Assembly (NCBI GenBank): GCA_000961805.1
Contig: LADV01000225.1
Coordinates: 1 to 54,420 of the forward strand
Direction: 5' to 3'
Length of the DNA stretch: 54,420 nt
Origin: Peptococcaceae bacterium BRH_c23
GTDB lineage: Bacteria; Bacillota_B; Desulfitobacteriia; Desulfitobacteriales; Desulfitobacteriaceae
Position numbers and translations under genes: made by a program. Every line of letters begins with the position of its first letter. Positions within the stretch are counted from its first letter, which is position 1. This document shows, one piece after another, positions 17,048 through 26,578 of this stretch. Under the pieces are notes generated by a model. It searched no databases. It was not told the DNA's origin and was given only the letters and a program-made list of their open reading frames with translations.

Positions 17048-18345
17048 TAATCCTGTAGTCCTAGTCGCTTAAAGATATCATCAACGTGTCGCAGGTGATA
17101 CTTTAAGTCAAACAAACCCTGAATTTTTTCTTTGGTTAAATAGTTTAGAATTCGTGTATCCTCTGTCACAACTTCAATAAAGTCTTGACCATGATCCCAA
17201 GCCTGAAAGGCATCCTCTTGAACCCAGGCGTAGGCCTCTTCTCTCATACATCCGTGTTCGACCAAGGCCAAGAGAACACGTTGAGAAGAGGTCAGTCCAA
17301 AGGTTTTCTGAAGATTACGTTTCATTTGATCCTCACGAATCTTTAGACCTGTTATTACCTTAGTCATCTGACGGAGCATATGATCCAAGAGAAGGCAACT
17401 ATCCGGAAGAATTATCCGTTCCACAGAGGAATGGGTCATATCTCGTTCATGCCAAAGCGCTATATTCTCCATGGCTGCTAATGCATTGCCACGTAGAAGC
17501 CGTGACATTCCCGCTACCTGTTCACACACAATCGGATTGCGCTTGTGTGGCATCGCCGAGGACCCTTTTTGCCCCTCTGCAAAGGATTCCTCAACCTCCA
17601 GGATATCCGTACGTTGTAAATTGCGAATCTCTGTTGCTATCTTTTCGAGTGTCCCTCCGATTAAGGCTAACGTAGACACAAAGTGCGCGTGTCGATCCCG
17701 TTGCAATATTTGATTACTAACTAAAGCCGTCTCTAACCCCAAGAGAAGACAGACTTCCTCCTCTACATCAGGCGATACGTTGGCATATGTTCCCACTGCT
17801 CCAGAAATCTTTCCAGCACTCACAGAAACAATCGCCTGATCAAGCCGTTCTTCTTGACGATCGATTTCTGCAATCCACAAAGCGAGCTTCAATCCGAAGG
17901 TTAGCGGCTCAGCATGAATGCCGTGAGTTCGGCCGACCATCACGGTGTATTTACTTTCAAACGCTCGCTTAGCTAACGACTCTCGCAACGCTATCAAGTC
18001 ACTCTTCAGTAACCGACCTGAATCTCTTAACACAAGGCTTAACCCGGTATCCTTCACATCTGAAGACGTCAATCCAAGATGAAGGTATTTACCAGCCTCC
18101 CCAATCTCTTCAACAACAGCCTGTAAAAAGGCAATCAGATCGTGCCGAACCACAGCCTCAATTTCTAAGACCCGCTTAGGGTTCACTTTAGCCGACTTTC
18201 GGATTTCCTCCATGGCTTGCTGAGGTATTTCCCCTCGTTTCGCCATAACCTCAGCGACGGCCAATTCAACGTCTAACCAACGTTCATATTCATATCCATC
18301 TTGCCATAGCTTGCCCATTTCAGGGTGAGTATATCTTTCGAGCAA
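17047..18345 (-). CDS. purB: Adenylosuccinate lyase
   Basis: 432 residues, full length for the fumarase/aspartase superfamily member PurB. It cleaves SAICAR and adenylosuccinate, releasing fumarate in purine synthesis. The signature GSSAMPHKRNP lies near residue 262, and the catalytic-His region TSSDVKDT and GRTHGIHAEP are present. The start is TTG at 18345 with AGGGGG nine bases upstream. It is adjacent to purA, which makes its substrate. Confidence 0.97.
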   Translation of the reverse strand: MLERYTHPEMGKLWQDGYEYERWLDVELAVAEVMAKRGEIPQQAMEEIRKSAKVNPKRVLEIEAVVRHDLIAFLQAVVEEIGEAGKYLHLGLTSSDVKDTGLSLVLRDSGRLLKSDLIALRESLAKRAFESKYTVMVGRTHGIHAEPLTFGLKLALWIAEIDRQEERLDQAIVSVSAGKISGAVGTYANVSPDVEEEVCLLLGLETALVSNQILQRDRHAHFVSTLALIGGTLEKIATEIRNLQRTDILEVEESFAEGQKGSSAMPHKRNPIVCEQVAGMSRLLRGNALAAMENIALWHERDMTHSSVERIILPDSCLLLDHMLRQMTKVITGLKIREDQMKRNLQKTFGLTSSQRVLLALVEHGCMREEAYAWVQEDAFQAWDHGQDFIEVVTEDTRILNYLTKEKIQGLFDLKYHLRHVDDIFKRLGLQD

Positions 18346-18445
18346 AAAACTTCGCCCCCTGTCATTTCGTAGACTTCAATATCACAAGTACTATTTTTAA
18401 CCTACCAAAAGCATCAATCCAAAGAGAGAACGTCAAGCAAAATCT

Positions 18446-19858
18446 TTATGACTTAGCTACGATATCCCGACCCACAACAACACCGGTTGCTGAAGCTTGC
18501 ATCAAACCTCGGGTTATTCCTGCTCCATCCCCAATCGTATATAAGCGAGGAATTTCTGTTTCAAAGTTTGTTTTTACTTTTACCTTGGAAGAGTAGAACT
18601 TAACCTCAACCCCGTATAACAACGTGTTTTTGGCGTACATACCAGGCGCAATTTTATCAAATGCTTTGAGGGTCTCTATTAAAGAAGTTAGGTACCGCTC
18701 TGGAAGCGCATAACTGAGGTCTCCAGGAACAGCTGAAAGCAGGGTTGGAATCGTGGTCGACTGGCGCAGACGGCTTTCAGTGGTCCGTCGTCCTTGTAAG
18801 AGATCCCCCAAACGCTGAACCATGACTCCACCACCTGATAACATGTTCGCTAGCCGGGCAACATAACGACCATATTCGATCGGTTGGTTAAAAGGCTCAG
18901 TAAAACGTGTTGAGACCAATAAAGCAAAGTTAGTGTTCTTTGTTTTCTTCTCAGGATCGGCATAACTATGCCCATTGACCACTGCTATTCCCCCGTCATA
19001 GTGTTCCTCAGAAACCACACCACCCGGGTTGACGCAGAAGCTTCGCGTCTTTAAGTCATAAGTATCCGAATAATAGACTAGTTTCGGTTCGTAAAGTTCC
19101 CGTGTTAAATGATCCATTATCGAGTTTGGAACTTCAACTCGCACTCCAATATCCACCTCATTGTTTTCCGTCGCTACACCTAAACGAACGGTCTGTTCAG
19201 CAAGCCAATTCGCGCCTCCTCTACCTGGGGCAGCAACTACATAACGCGCCGACACTTCATCAATTTCTGGTTCGTCCCGTCGTTGAATGGTCGCCCCTAT
19301 GACCCCTTCAGGACCGGCCAAGATATTCTTAACCTCCGCCAGTTCCCAAAAAATCGTCTTCGTATTGGTCATAAGATGTTCGTACATACCCTTCAACACA
19401 TCATAAGCCAACTCAGTTCCCAAATGACGTATCGGACAATGAATCAACTGAATATTATGACGAGAAGCCTCATATTGAATCTCTTCCACCCGGTGGTTAT
19501 TTAAGCCATAGACGGTTTCTTGCGCTTTGAATTGGCGGTAAATAGAATCTGTGTAGTCAATTAATTCCTGTGCCTGAGCCTCTTTCATATATTCGGTCAA
19601 TCGACCGCCCACCGCGGGACTCAAAGACAGTTTCCCATCACTAAATGCCCCTGCACCTGACCATCCTCTGGTAATAGCGCATGGATTACATCCAACACAG
19701 ACGCCCGTTGCACGGGCAGGGCACTTTCGCTTTTCGATGGTTCTTCCGTTATCCACAATAAGAATTTTCAACTCTTGATTATGCTTTGATAGCTCTAAAG
19801 CCGTAAAAATACCGGCTGGACCAGCTCCAATAATTAAGACATCGACTTCATGTTTCAA
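18446..19858 (-). CDS. FAD-dependent oxidoreductase (COG2509 type)
   Basis: 470 residues. The N-terminal dinucleotide-binding motif is GAGPAGIFTALEL near residue 11. A cysteine-rich stretch (CPARATGVCVGCNPC) at about 52-66 precedes the WSGAGAFSDGKL segment characteristic of this uncharacterised dehydrogenase family. The C-terminal FAD motif is IGDGAGITRGLMQA. The substrate is unknown. The start is TTG at 19858 with AGGAGG eight bases upstream. The cysteine cluster could bind a metal or Fe-S centre, but this is inference. It forms a separate unit between purB and dnaB. Confidence 0.88.
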   Translation of the reverse strand: MKHEVDVLIIGAGPAGIFTALELSKHNQELKILIVDNGRTIEKRKCPARATGVCVGCNPCAITRGWSGAGAFSDGKLSLSPAVGGRLTEYMKEAQAQELIDYTDSIYRQFKAQETVYGLNNHRVEEIQYEASRHNIQLIHCPIRHLGTELAYDVLKGMYEHLMTNTKTIFWELAEVKNILAGPEGVIGATIQRRDEPEIDEVSARYVVAAPGRGGANWLAEQTVRLGVATENNEVDIGVRVEVPNSIMDHLTRELYEPKLVYYSDTYDLKTRSFCVNPGGVVSEEHYDGGIAVVNGHSYADPEKKTKNTNFALLVSTRFTEPFNQPIEYGRYVARLANMLSGGGVMVQRLGDLLQGRRTTESRLRQSTTIPTLLSAVPGDLSYALPERYLTSLIETLKAFDKIAPGMYAKNTLLYGVEVKFYSSKVKVKTNFETEIPRLYTIGDGAGITRGLMQASATGVVVGRDIVAKS

Positions 19859-20070
19859 CTTTATCTCCTCCTAGAGCCATCTTCGTTCTCAACTAGCAAA
19901 GAGTCTCTAGTCGCAAACACTTTTATCTTAACAATCCTCCTTCCCCTTGTCAATCAATATCCGAACATTATACATGAATACATAAAAAACATTCGACAAT
20001 TTCAGAGGGTTTATGACTTTTGTACAGTGATGCCCCTTTAGAGGAATGGGGGTCTGATAAGTATAAATAA

Positions 20071-20098
20071 ATCCCCCAGCCAAGAGGCCTGGGGGATC
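20071..20098 (-). terminator. Terminator of dnaB
   Basis: Nine-base stem ATCCCCCAG/CTGGGGGAT directly after the dnaB stop. On the minus strand it is followed by TTTATTTATAC. Confidence 0.85.
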
Positions 20099-20101
20099 TA
20101 T

Positions 20102-21436
20102 TTAAGCCATTTGATGTTGTCGATCAAGATTTACAAATTTGGTAAACTCCTTAAGGAAGCCTAATTCTACGGTTCCTACAGGACCATTACGATGTTTGGC
20201 GATAATTAACTCTGCAATCCCTTTTTTCTCAGATTCCGAATGATAATACTCATCCCGATAAATAAATGAAATCACATCCGCATCCGCTTCAATGGCCCCC
20301 GACTCCAATAAGTCCGACATAATAGGCCGTTTATCCTGACGTTGCTCAACTCCACGATTAAGCTGTGACAAGGCGATGACCGGGACTTTAAGTTCACGGG
20401 CAAGCCCTTTAAGAGTTCTCGAGATTTGTGCCACCTCCTGCTGTCGGCTTTCTGTCTTCTTTCCAACCGACAACAACTGAAGGTAGTCAATAACAATCAT
20501 CCCCAAATTGTGCTCCGTTTTCAATCTACGCACCTTCGAACGCAGCTCTGCTAAGGAAATTCCTACGGTATCATCGATAAAAATTGGGGCATCAGAGAGA
20601 GGCCCTACAGCGCGCGTCAATTTCGGCCAATCTGAGTCGAGCAAATCACCAGTCCTGACACGCTGTTGGTCTACCATTGCTTCCCCACACAGCATCCGCT
20701 GCACTAATTGTTCCTTGGACATTTCCAAGCTAAAAACGGCAACCGGCACTTTCGCCCTTACTGAAGCATTTTGTGCCATATTTAAAACTAGTGCCGTTTT
20801 TCCCATGGATGGCCGGGCAGCAATAATCACTAAATCAGAGGGTTGCCAACCCGAAGTCATGCGGTCCAATTCCGTGAAAAAGGTCGGAACACCCGTAAGA
20901 TTTCCTTTATGAGCATAGAGATACTCAATTTTCTCAAACGTCTCTAGCAGAACATCGCGAATAAGACTAAATCCATCTTTTACACGCCTTCTAGAAAGAT
21001 CAAGAATCAGTTTTTCTGCTTCTTCCAGAAGATTACGCGCTTCTTCTCCAGGCTCATATCCCCGTTCTACGATACTATTGGACGCTCGTATTAGCTGACG
21101 CAGAAGCGCCTTTTCCGTGACCAATTTGGCATAATAATCGACATTAGCTGCCGAAGGAACAGAACGAGCAATCTCAGAGATTGTCGCAATTCCGCCAACT
21201 TGTTCCAGACGGCCCTGCTGGCGCAAGATCTCGGCAACACTGACAAGGTCAATAGGATCTCCCTTTTCAAAGAGTTCCTGAATCGCAGAAAAAATCAAAC
21301 GATGATTATCCCTATAAAAGTCTTCCGGTTGAAGAATCTCAAAAACAGAACTTCCGGTCTCCGGTTCGAGCATCATCGCCCCTAGGACAGCCTGTTCAGC
21401 CTCTAAATTCTGTGGTGGAACTCTCAGTAGTTCCAT
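20102..21436 (-). CDS. dnaB: Replicative DNA helicase
   Basis: 444 residues. The N-terminal DnaB hairpin domain (about 5-105, starting PPQNLEAEQAVLGAMM) is followed by the RecA-like ATPase with Walker A ARPSMGKTAL near 207 and Walker B IVIDYLQLL near 315. The arginine-finger region and Q-L-N-R (ALSQLNRGVE) are present. It unwinds DNA at the fork as a hexamer. Length and motifs are normal and there is no intein. It lies downstream of lonB and rplI in the same direction, as in many Clostridia. Confidence 0.98.
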   Translation of the reverse strand: MELLRVPPQNLEAEQAVLGAMMLEPETGSSVFEILQPEDFYRDNHRLIFSAIQELFEKGDPIDLVSVAEILRQQGRLEQVGGIATISEIARSVPSAANVDYYAKLVTEKALLRQLIRASNSIVERGYEPGEEARNLLEEAEKLILDLSRRRVKDGFSLIRDVLLETFEKIEYLYAHKGNLTGVPTFFTELDRMTSGWQPSDLVIIAARPSMGKTALVLNMAQNASVRAKVPVAVFSLEMSKEQLVQRMLCGEAMVDQQRVRTGDLLDSDWPKLTRAVGPLSDAPIFIDDTVGISLAELRSKVRRLKTEHNLGMIVIDYLQLLSVGKKTESRQQEVAQISRTLKGLARELKVPVIALSQLNRGVEQRQDKRPIMSDLLESGAIEADADVISFIYRDEYYHSESEKKGIAELIIAKHRNGPVGTVELGFLKEFTKFVNLDRQHQMA

Positions 21437-21550
21437 ATCTTCTCTCCTTCTGGCACTTACCTCTCTCTAGCTGTGGTGAACTCGTTCAACTAAAGTTAAA
21501 CATCGAGTCTTCTCACAATTGGCTGAAAACTTTGCTGAGGTTGACTAGTA

Positions 21551-23449
21551 TTAAAAAACATGGTTCATAGCCTCTTCGATTGTACTGACACCTACCACTT
21601 CAATACCCTGTAAACTTCTTGGTACATCTACCATGTTTTCCAAGGGGATCAAAACTTTGCGAACTTCAACCTGTTTTGCGCCAAAAATCTTTTCGTAAAT
21701 ACCACCGACTGGTTTCACCTTGCCTTGAATGGAAATCTCCCCGGTTATGGCAACATCCTGGCGAAGTGGTTTCTTTTTCAGAGCACTATAGATAGCCAGC
21801 GTAGTTGCAAGCCCCGCGGAGGGCCCGTCGATTTTTGCTCCGCCTACAATATTTACGTGCACATCATAATTACCTAAATCTTCTCCAGTTAGTTCACGTA
21901 TGACCGCAGCAGCATTAAATACTGCATCTCTAGCCATACTTCCTGCTGTTTCATTAAATCGAATTGCACCTTTACCATCTCGCCCTGCAAAGGTTATCGC
22001 CTCGATCTCCAATACTGAACCTAAAAATCCCGATACACCCAGTCCCAAAATCCTTCCCACTTCAAAGCTTGCTTGGACCTTGCGGACAATAAAGGGAGTT
22101 AGTCGCGCCGAACGCAGGACTTCATATACATCAGCACAAGTTACTTTCACGACCGCTTGATCCGGGTTTCGATACCTTGCCAAGCCGTAGGCATCTGTCA
22201 AAATACTATTTGCTTTCCGTCCTTCGATCACATATTCACTAATTATCTCAGGGACGTTGTCTTCTAACGTCACTCCAAGCTTTTGGGCAGATTGACGGAT
22301 AATGTGCTGAACATTTCTTGGCTCAAGAGGGACAAAAAAAACTTCAGAGCAGCGAGAACGAAGGGCCGGACTAAGATCAGCCGGATCCCTTGTCGTAGCT
22401 CCAATGAGCACAAAATCAGCAGGTGCTCCTTCATCAAAAAGTTTTTTAATCCACAGTGGAACCTGAGGGTCCCCAGGATCATAATACGACGAGTCGAAGG
22501 TCACTTGCTTATCCTCAAGCACTTTGAGCAGCTTATTTAAGAGTAAGGGATCCATTTCTCCAATTTCATCTATGAAAAGAATGCCGCCGTGAGCATCACT
22601 CACCAACCCCATTTTTGGTTCCGGTATGCCGGTCTCTGCTAAATCGTGCTTAGCACCTTGGTATATGGGATCATGAACTGATCCCAAAAGAGGATTGGTC
22701 ACATCACGAGGATCCCACCGAAGCGTTGTACCATCCACTTCAATAAACGGGGCTTCTTTGAGAAAGGGAGAATGTGGATGGCTCTTGACTACTTCTAAAG
22801 CAACTCGAGCAGCAGAAGTTTTACCGACTCCGGGTGGACCATAAATCAGCATGTGTTGTGGATAGGGTGTTGCTATCTTTGCAAGAAGAGCTTGTAGAGC
22901 GCTTTCCTGTCCTACAATTTCCTCCATAGTCCTGGGTCGTAAGACATCCGATGCTGATGATTTTAAGGAAACTGTTTTCATTTTTTCGAGCACAGCTAAC
23001 TTCTTGAGGGTTTGAGCATTTTCTGGAGTAGATGACTCCTGAAGTACATGCCTTTTTATTTCTTTGACATAATCCTCATGCCGTTCCTGCATCTTTTCTG
23101 TAACCACACGTTCCAACCGTTCTTCTACAGAACGCCGAGCAATAAGGTCCGCTATCTGTTCCTCGATTTCATCTAAGATCTGCGGAATTTCTGACTTATT
23201 GGGAAGGGTTTGGTCTGTGGGATCATCTGAAAGGATTTTGCGCAAACCAACAACACGTTCAATTAGTTCATCCGAGCGCATGAGCTTGAGTGCTTCCAAT
23301 CGACTAGCCTTAAGTACTAGTTTGTCAGTTCCATAATAATTTGAAAGCAATACATAGAGTGCCTCAACTTCTCGACTCCACTCTTCTTCGTCTTGTAACC
23401 GCTCACTAAGGTCCTTGTGATTTAACCATTTTGCTAAAATCCCTTTCAT
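21551..23449 (-). CDS. lonB: LonB-type ATP-dependent protease
   Basis: 632 residues. A helical N-terminal extension (about 1-165) precedes the AAA+ module with Walker A GPPGVGKTSAAR near 205 and Walker B GGILFIDEIGEM near 290. The C-terminal Lon protease domain has the catalytic Ser in DGPSAG and the Lys in YEKIFGAK. The canonical Lon LAN domain is missing, which separates it from LonA. In Bacillus, LonB is forespore-expressed. No sigma-F promoter could be recognised upstream here. It precedes dnaB on the minus strand. Confidence 0.93.
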   Translation of the reverse strand: MKGILAKWLNHKDLSERLQDEEEWSREVEALYVLLSNYYGTDKLVLKASRLEALKLMRSDELIERVVGLRKILSDDPTDQTLPNKSEIPQILDEIEEQIADLIARRSVEERLERVVTEKMQERHEDYVKEIKRHVLQESSTPENAQTLKKLAVLEKMKTVSLKSSASDVLRPRTMEEIVGQESALQALLAKIATPYPQHMLIYGPPGVGKTSAARVALEVVKSHPHSPFLKEAPFIEVDGTTLRWDPRDVTNPLLGSVHDPIYQGAKHDLAETGIPEPKMGLVSDAHGGILFIDEIGEMDPLLLNKLLKVLEDKQVTFDSSYYDPGDPQVPLWIKKLFDEGAPADFVLIGATTRDPADLSPALRSRCSEVFFVPLEPRNVQHIIRQSAQKLGVTLEDNVPEIISEYVIEGRKANSILTDAYGLARYRNPDQAVVKVTCADVYEVLRSARLTPFIVRKVQASFEVGRILGLGVSGFLGSVLEIEAITFAGRDGKGAIRFNETAGSMARDAVFNAAAVIRELTGEDLGNYDVHVNIVGGAKIDGPSAGLATTLAIYSALKKKPLRQDVAITGEISIQGKVKPVGGIYEKIFGAKQVEVRKVLIPLENMVDVPRSLQGIEVVGVSTIEEAMNHVF

Positions 23450-23541
23450 CAGGGGTCCCCTTTCGTGGTTCGTAGTACGTTGTTTAAAATACGCCGCCTT
23501 AAGATGCGAAACTGCAGAGATCTATCTGAAGCTGAACTCAC

Positions 23542-23988
23542 TTATAATCCAGAAACATGTACCTGAAGCTTAGCTACTACCTCTGGATGCACTTTTACAT
23601 AAACCTCAAAATTTCCCAATGTCTTAATCGGTTCCTTTATCTCCAACTTACGTTTATCCACTTCGACATTGTGTTGCTTTTTTAAGGCTTCGGCAATTTC
23701 CTTACTGGTTACTGAGCCAAACAAGCGCCCTCCTTCTCCAGTTTTCGTCTTCACTTCGATCAGCAAGGCATTAAGTTTATCGCCCAATTTGATAGCATCT
23801 TCTTTCTCTTTCTCCTTGCGACGTTGTTCCACTGCTTTCTTATGTGAAACGTCCTGAATATTTCCGGTAGTCGCTTCAATCGCTAATTTCTTAGGAAAAA
23901 GAAAATTTCGAGCAAATCCATCAGCGACTTCTAAAATCTGTCCCTTTTTACCTGTTCCCTTTACATCTGTTTGAAGAATAACTTTCAT
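23542..23988 (-). CDS. rplI: 50S ribosomal protein L9
   Basis: 148 residues, normal length. The N-terminal rRNA-binding domain starts [17 protein letters not shown] and contains the family signature [14 protein letters not shown] long connecting helix and a C-terminal domain follow. It binds 23S rRNA at the base of L1. It follows the DUF2232 gene with 12 bases between, and so shares its transcript. Confidence 0.98.
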   Translation of the reverse strand: MKVILQTDVKGTGKKGQILEVADGFARNFLFPKKLAIEATTGNIQDVSHKKAVEQRRKEKEKEDAIKLGDKLNALLIEVKTKTGEGGRLFGSVTSKEIAEALKKQHNVEVDKRKLEIKEPIKTLGNFEVYVKVHPEVVAKLQVHVSGL

Positions 23989-24000
23989 GAAAATTCCTCC

Positions 24001-24936
24001 TTATAGTTCTTCCGGTAGGCGTCGGAAATTGATCACGAGATCAAAAAGCCCAAACATGATAATGCTGACAATCGTAAAAAAGAAATAAATAAAGCTAGAA
24101 ATAATGATTAACCATTTAAGGAATCTTGGGATTTTGGGTGATTTTAAGATATGCAGATAGACAGCTGTGCCTAGAACCAACGTTAAAGCGCCGTAAACAA
24201 CCATGAGATTAATCCCCAGCCCTCGAAAAACCGGCCAAGCAAAGTAATCCCCTAAAAGATAGCAAGCAATACCTAATACCGCACCCCAGACTGCATACCA
24301 AGGCAGACGCCAGTGCGTAAACGGGATCCATCCTCCCTCGTCCTTAAGCCATCGTCTCATAATGTAGTATACAAATCCAAACTCAACTATAGCAATTATT
24401 GCAGAGATACCTGGGCTGACTAACATATAAAATTGAATTACTTGTTGCAATACATCTCGAATCTGCTCCTCTGTAATCCCTTGTTGTTGCATCAATACCA
24501 GTAATCCGGAATCTTGATATTGCTGAACTGTCGAATTAATCAGATCACCAACAGTCTTAGCATCAAATCCTTGCATTACATAGGAGAGAGAAGGTAAAGC
24601 TCCTATAATTGCCGCTAAGGCAGCACCCCAAAAAAAAGTTACGCGTACTGGCCAACGCTTCTGCCAACCAAGAACACCCAGCAACCCTGCCAAAGGTACA
24701 AATCCCAATTGATTAAGTGCTGATACTCCAAAAACAATTACTGCTGCAAGATAGCCAATCAAGAGAAACCCTACCGCTCTGGGCAACCCTCTACGTAGTC
24801 CAACTAAAAATACTGCGAGTAACATCAGTGCTTCCCAAAGAAATCCCCAGGTTCCCAAAACAATCCCCACCCAAGGAAATGTCAATAGAATCGCCCCTGC
24901 CAAATAATCCTGAGCCAATTCATCACTAATAAACAT
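24001..24936 (-). CDS. DUF2232 (YybS-like) membrane protein
   Basis: 311 residues with about eight hydrophobic helices, and a short hydrophilic loop near 130-165. Position between rpsR and rplI, together with the topology, matches the YybS/DUF2232 family of Firmicutes, which resembles ECF-type substrate-binding membrane components. No function is established. The ATG at 24936 follows GGAGATC. Confidence 0.85.
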   Translation of the reverse strand: MFISDELAQDYLAGAILLTFPWVGIVLGTWGFLWEALMLLAVFLVGLRRGLPRAVGFLLIGYLAAVIVFGVSALNQLGFVPLAGLLGVLGWQKRWPVRVTFFWGAALAAIIGALPSLSYVMQGFDAKTVGDLINSTVQQYQDSGLLVLMQQQGITEEQIRDVLQQVIQFYMLVSPGISAIIAIVEFGFVYYIMRRWLKDEGGWIPFTHWRLPWYAVWGAVLGIACYLLGDYFAWPVFRGLGINLMVVYGALTLVLGTAVYLHILKSPKIPRFLKWLIIISSFIYFFFTIVSIIMFGLFDLVINFRRLPEEL

Positions 24937-24957
24937 TTTTTCCGATCTCCTATATGC

Positions 24958-25269
24958 TTAATCTTCAGGGGCAAGGTAACTCAAAAGCAAGCTGAAATCT
25001 CCCCACTGCTTTTCAAGGTTCATTTCATCGGTGTTTTTTAGACCCTCTAAGCGTTGGAGAAGCATGCGATCGAGTCGTGAAAAGTCAAACCCCAATCGCC
25101 TTGCTAGCAAATAACTCATTCCTACTAGATCCGCCAGACCCTGAATCATCTCATCCTCTGAGCCACTCAGAGTCCCATGTTGGATAAGCCACTGAGCCTG
25201 AATTAAATTTACCTTAAGTTCATCAATGGCCCTTAGACCCTTAACGACATCAACTTCAATATTTTCCAG
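24958..25269 (-). CDS. MazG-like protein, apparent CTG start
   Basis: 103 residues of helical protein resembling the short MazG-like family of Clostridia (segments EDEMIQGLADLVGMSYLLARRL and WGDFSLLLSYL). MazG relatives are nucleotide pyrophosphohydrolases, but the catalytic EExxE motif is not obvious here, so activity is doubtful. The only in-frame ATG is at 25149 and would remove 40 homologous-looking residues. A CTG at 25269 sits eight bases after AGGAGGGG, with an in-frame TAG just before the Shine-Dalgarno. I therefore propose CTG initiation. It lies between rpsR and the DUF2232 gene. Confidence 0.72.
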   Translation of the reverse strand: MENIEVDVVKGLRAIDELKVNLIQAQWLIQHGTLSGSEDEMIQGLADLVGMSYLLARRLGFDFSRLDRMLLQRLEGLKNTDEMNLEKQWGDFSLLLSYLAPED

Positions 25270-25481
25270 GAATGACCCCTCCTAAACTCTATTATTTATC
25301 TCCACTCATGATCTTAAAAAATTGGCTACACTATCAGACTACTGTTCGTGATTACCATACCATTCTCCTGCACCTTCGTCCTATGAAAATTTAACCATGG
25401 ACGACCTTGCCCAAAATTTATACGTTCTACTTCGAAAAATAGCTCATTTTCATCCATAAGTGGTCCGCGGATCGGAAAATA

Positions 25482-25509
25482 GAAAAAGGGAGCTTTGCTC
25501 CCTTTTTCT
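25482..25509 (-). terminator. Terminator of the rpsF-ssb-rpsR operon
   Basis: Symmetrical hairpin GAAAAAGGGAGC / GCTCCCTTTTTC at the rpsR stop codon, with the stem's own Ts forming the tail. Confidence 0.88.
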
Positions 25510-25739
25510 TACTCTACGCTATATGGTAACAAGGCTATGCTACGAGCACGTTTGATGGCCAAGGTCACTTGGCGCTGATGCATTGCGCAGTTTCCAGAAA
25601 TTCGACGTGGTAATATCTTGCCACGATCTGTAACATACTTTCGCACTTTATGTGTCTCTTTGTAATCCATAGACACAACTTTATCGACACAAAAACTACA
25701 TACCCGCTTACGAGGGCGACGTCCGCGTTCACGTTTCAT
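25509..25739 (-). CDS. rpsR: 30S ribosomal protein S18
   Basis: 76 residues. It carries the S18 core ([15 protein letters not shown]). It also has a CSFC pair at residues 14-17 and a downstream CAMHQ, so it appears to be the zinc-ligand-containing (C+) form. S18 pairs with S6 on the small-subunit platform. It is the last gene of the rpsF-ssb-rpsR operon, 21 bases after ssb. Confidence 0.98.
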   Translation of the reverse strand: MKRERGRRPRKRVCSFCVDKVVSMDYKETHKVRKYVTDRGKILPRRISGNCAMHQRQVTLAIKRARSIALLPYSVE

Positions 25740-25760
25740 ACTAATTCTCCCCTTCCCCTA

Positions 25761-26171
25761 TTAGAATGGGATGTCATCATCCAAATTTACTTCATGTCCA
25801 AACGAGCTGTTTCCGCCTGGAGATTTTGATTCTGTGTTTACGCCTCCACCGTCTTTCGGACTTAAGAAGCGAACATCTTCAGCAATAACCTCTGTAACCC
25901 AGCGTTTTTGACCGTCTTGTCCAGTATACGAACGTACTTGAATTCGACCATCTGCAGCCGCGAGTTTCCCCTTCGACAAAAAATTGGCACAGAGTTCGGC
26001 AAGCTGCCGATAAACTACGCAATTTATAAAGTCGGTATCTCTTTCTCCTTGGGCATTTTTATAATTGCGGTCGATCGCTAACGTAAAATTAGCGACCGCT
26101 ACACCATTTGGCGTGTAGCGCAATTCGGGGTCCTTCGTTAAACGGCCTATCAAAACGACACGATTCAACAT
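25761..26171 (-). CDS. ssb: Single-stranded DNA-binding protein
   Basis: 136 residues. An OB-fold domain (about 1-105, [20 protein letters not shown]) is followed by a short flexible tail ending in DDDIPF, the acidic tip that recruits replication and repair proteins. It binds ssDNA as a tetramer. It sits 18 bases after rpsF in the conserved rpsF-ssb-rpsR operon. Confidence 0.98.
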   Translation of the reverse strand: MLNRVVLIGRLTKDPELRYTPNGVAVANFTLAIDRNYKNAQGERDTDFINCVVYRQLAELCANFLSKGKLAAADGRIQVRSYTGQDGQKRWVTEVIAEDVRFLSPKDGGGVNTESKSPGGNSSFGHEVNLDDDIPF

Positions 26172-26189
26172 ATGCGCCCCTCCGTCCTT

Positions 26190-26477
26190 CTAGTCATCTT
26201 TTCTAACGGTTAGGAAACGGATTACATCATCAGAAATCTTCATAACCCGTTCAATTTCTTGGGATGTACGACCTTCGCCATCAAAGTTCATCAGGATATA
26301 CTGGCCTTCTTTGTAATCTTCAATTTCATAGGCCAATCGACGCTTGCCCCACTTTTCTACCTTTAAGTTTTCTCCGCCATTGCTGGCTACGAGCCCACCT
26401 AAACGTTCTACCAGTGCAGTAGTTGTCTCTTCATCCAGATCTGGTCGGATGATATACAGTATTTCATACGCTTTCAT
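26190..26477 (-). CDS. rpsF: 30S ribosomal protein S6
   Basis: 95 residues, normal length (MKAYEILYIIRPDLDEE; WGKRRLAYEIEDYKEGQY). First gene of the rpsF-ssb-rpsR operon, with a strong promoter at 26547-26575 and GGGGAGGTG before the ATG. In many bacteria the S6-S18 complex represses this operon through a leader hairpin. The leader here can fold (CTCCG/CGGGG) but the diagnostic CACC element was not seen. Confidence 0.98.
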   Translation of the reverse strand: MKAYEILYIIRPDLDEETTTALVERLGGLVASNGGENLKVEKWGKRRLAYEIEDYKEGQYILMNFDGEGRTSQEIERVMKISDDVIRFLTVRKDD

Positions 26478-26546
26478 ATTTGCACCTCCCCTCGGACTAA
26501 GCGGCCCCGATCAACGGAGCAGGGATATTTATACTAACAAGCTAAA

Positions 26547-26575
26547 ATTATACCATTGTGTTCCTTAAAATGCAA
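26547..26575 (-). promoter_or_regulatory. Sigma-A promoter of rpsF
   Basis: TTGCAT (26570-26575) and a perfect TATAAT (26547-26552) separated by exactly 17 bases, just behind the ychF stop. Confidence 0.85.
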
Positions 26576-26578
26576 GCT

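Noticed and set aside
23450..23541. Sigma-F promoter before lonB
   Set aside because: A GTA-containing -35-like stretch exists, but no matching GGnnAnA -10 at the proper distance.
26478..26546. S6:S18 autoregulatory leader of rpsF
   Set aside because: A small hairpin is possible, but the conserved bulge with CACC could not be found, so it is not called.
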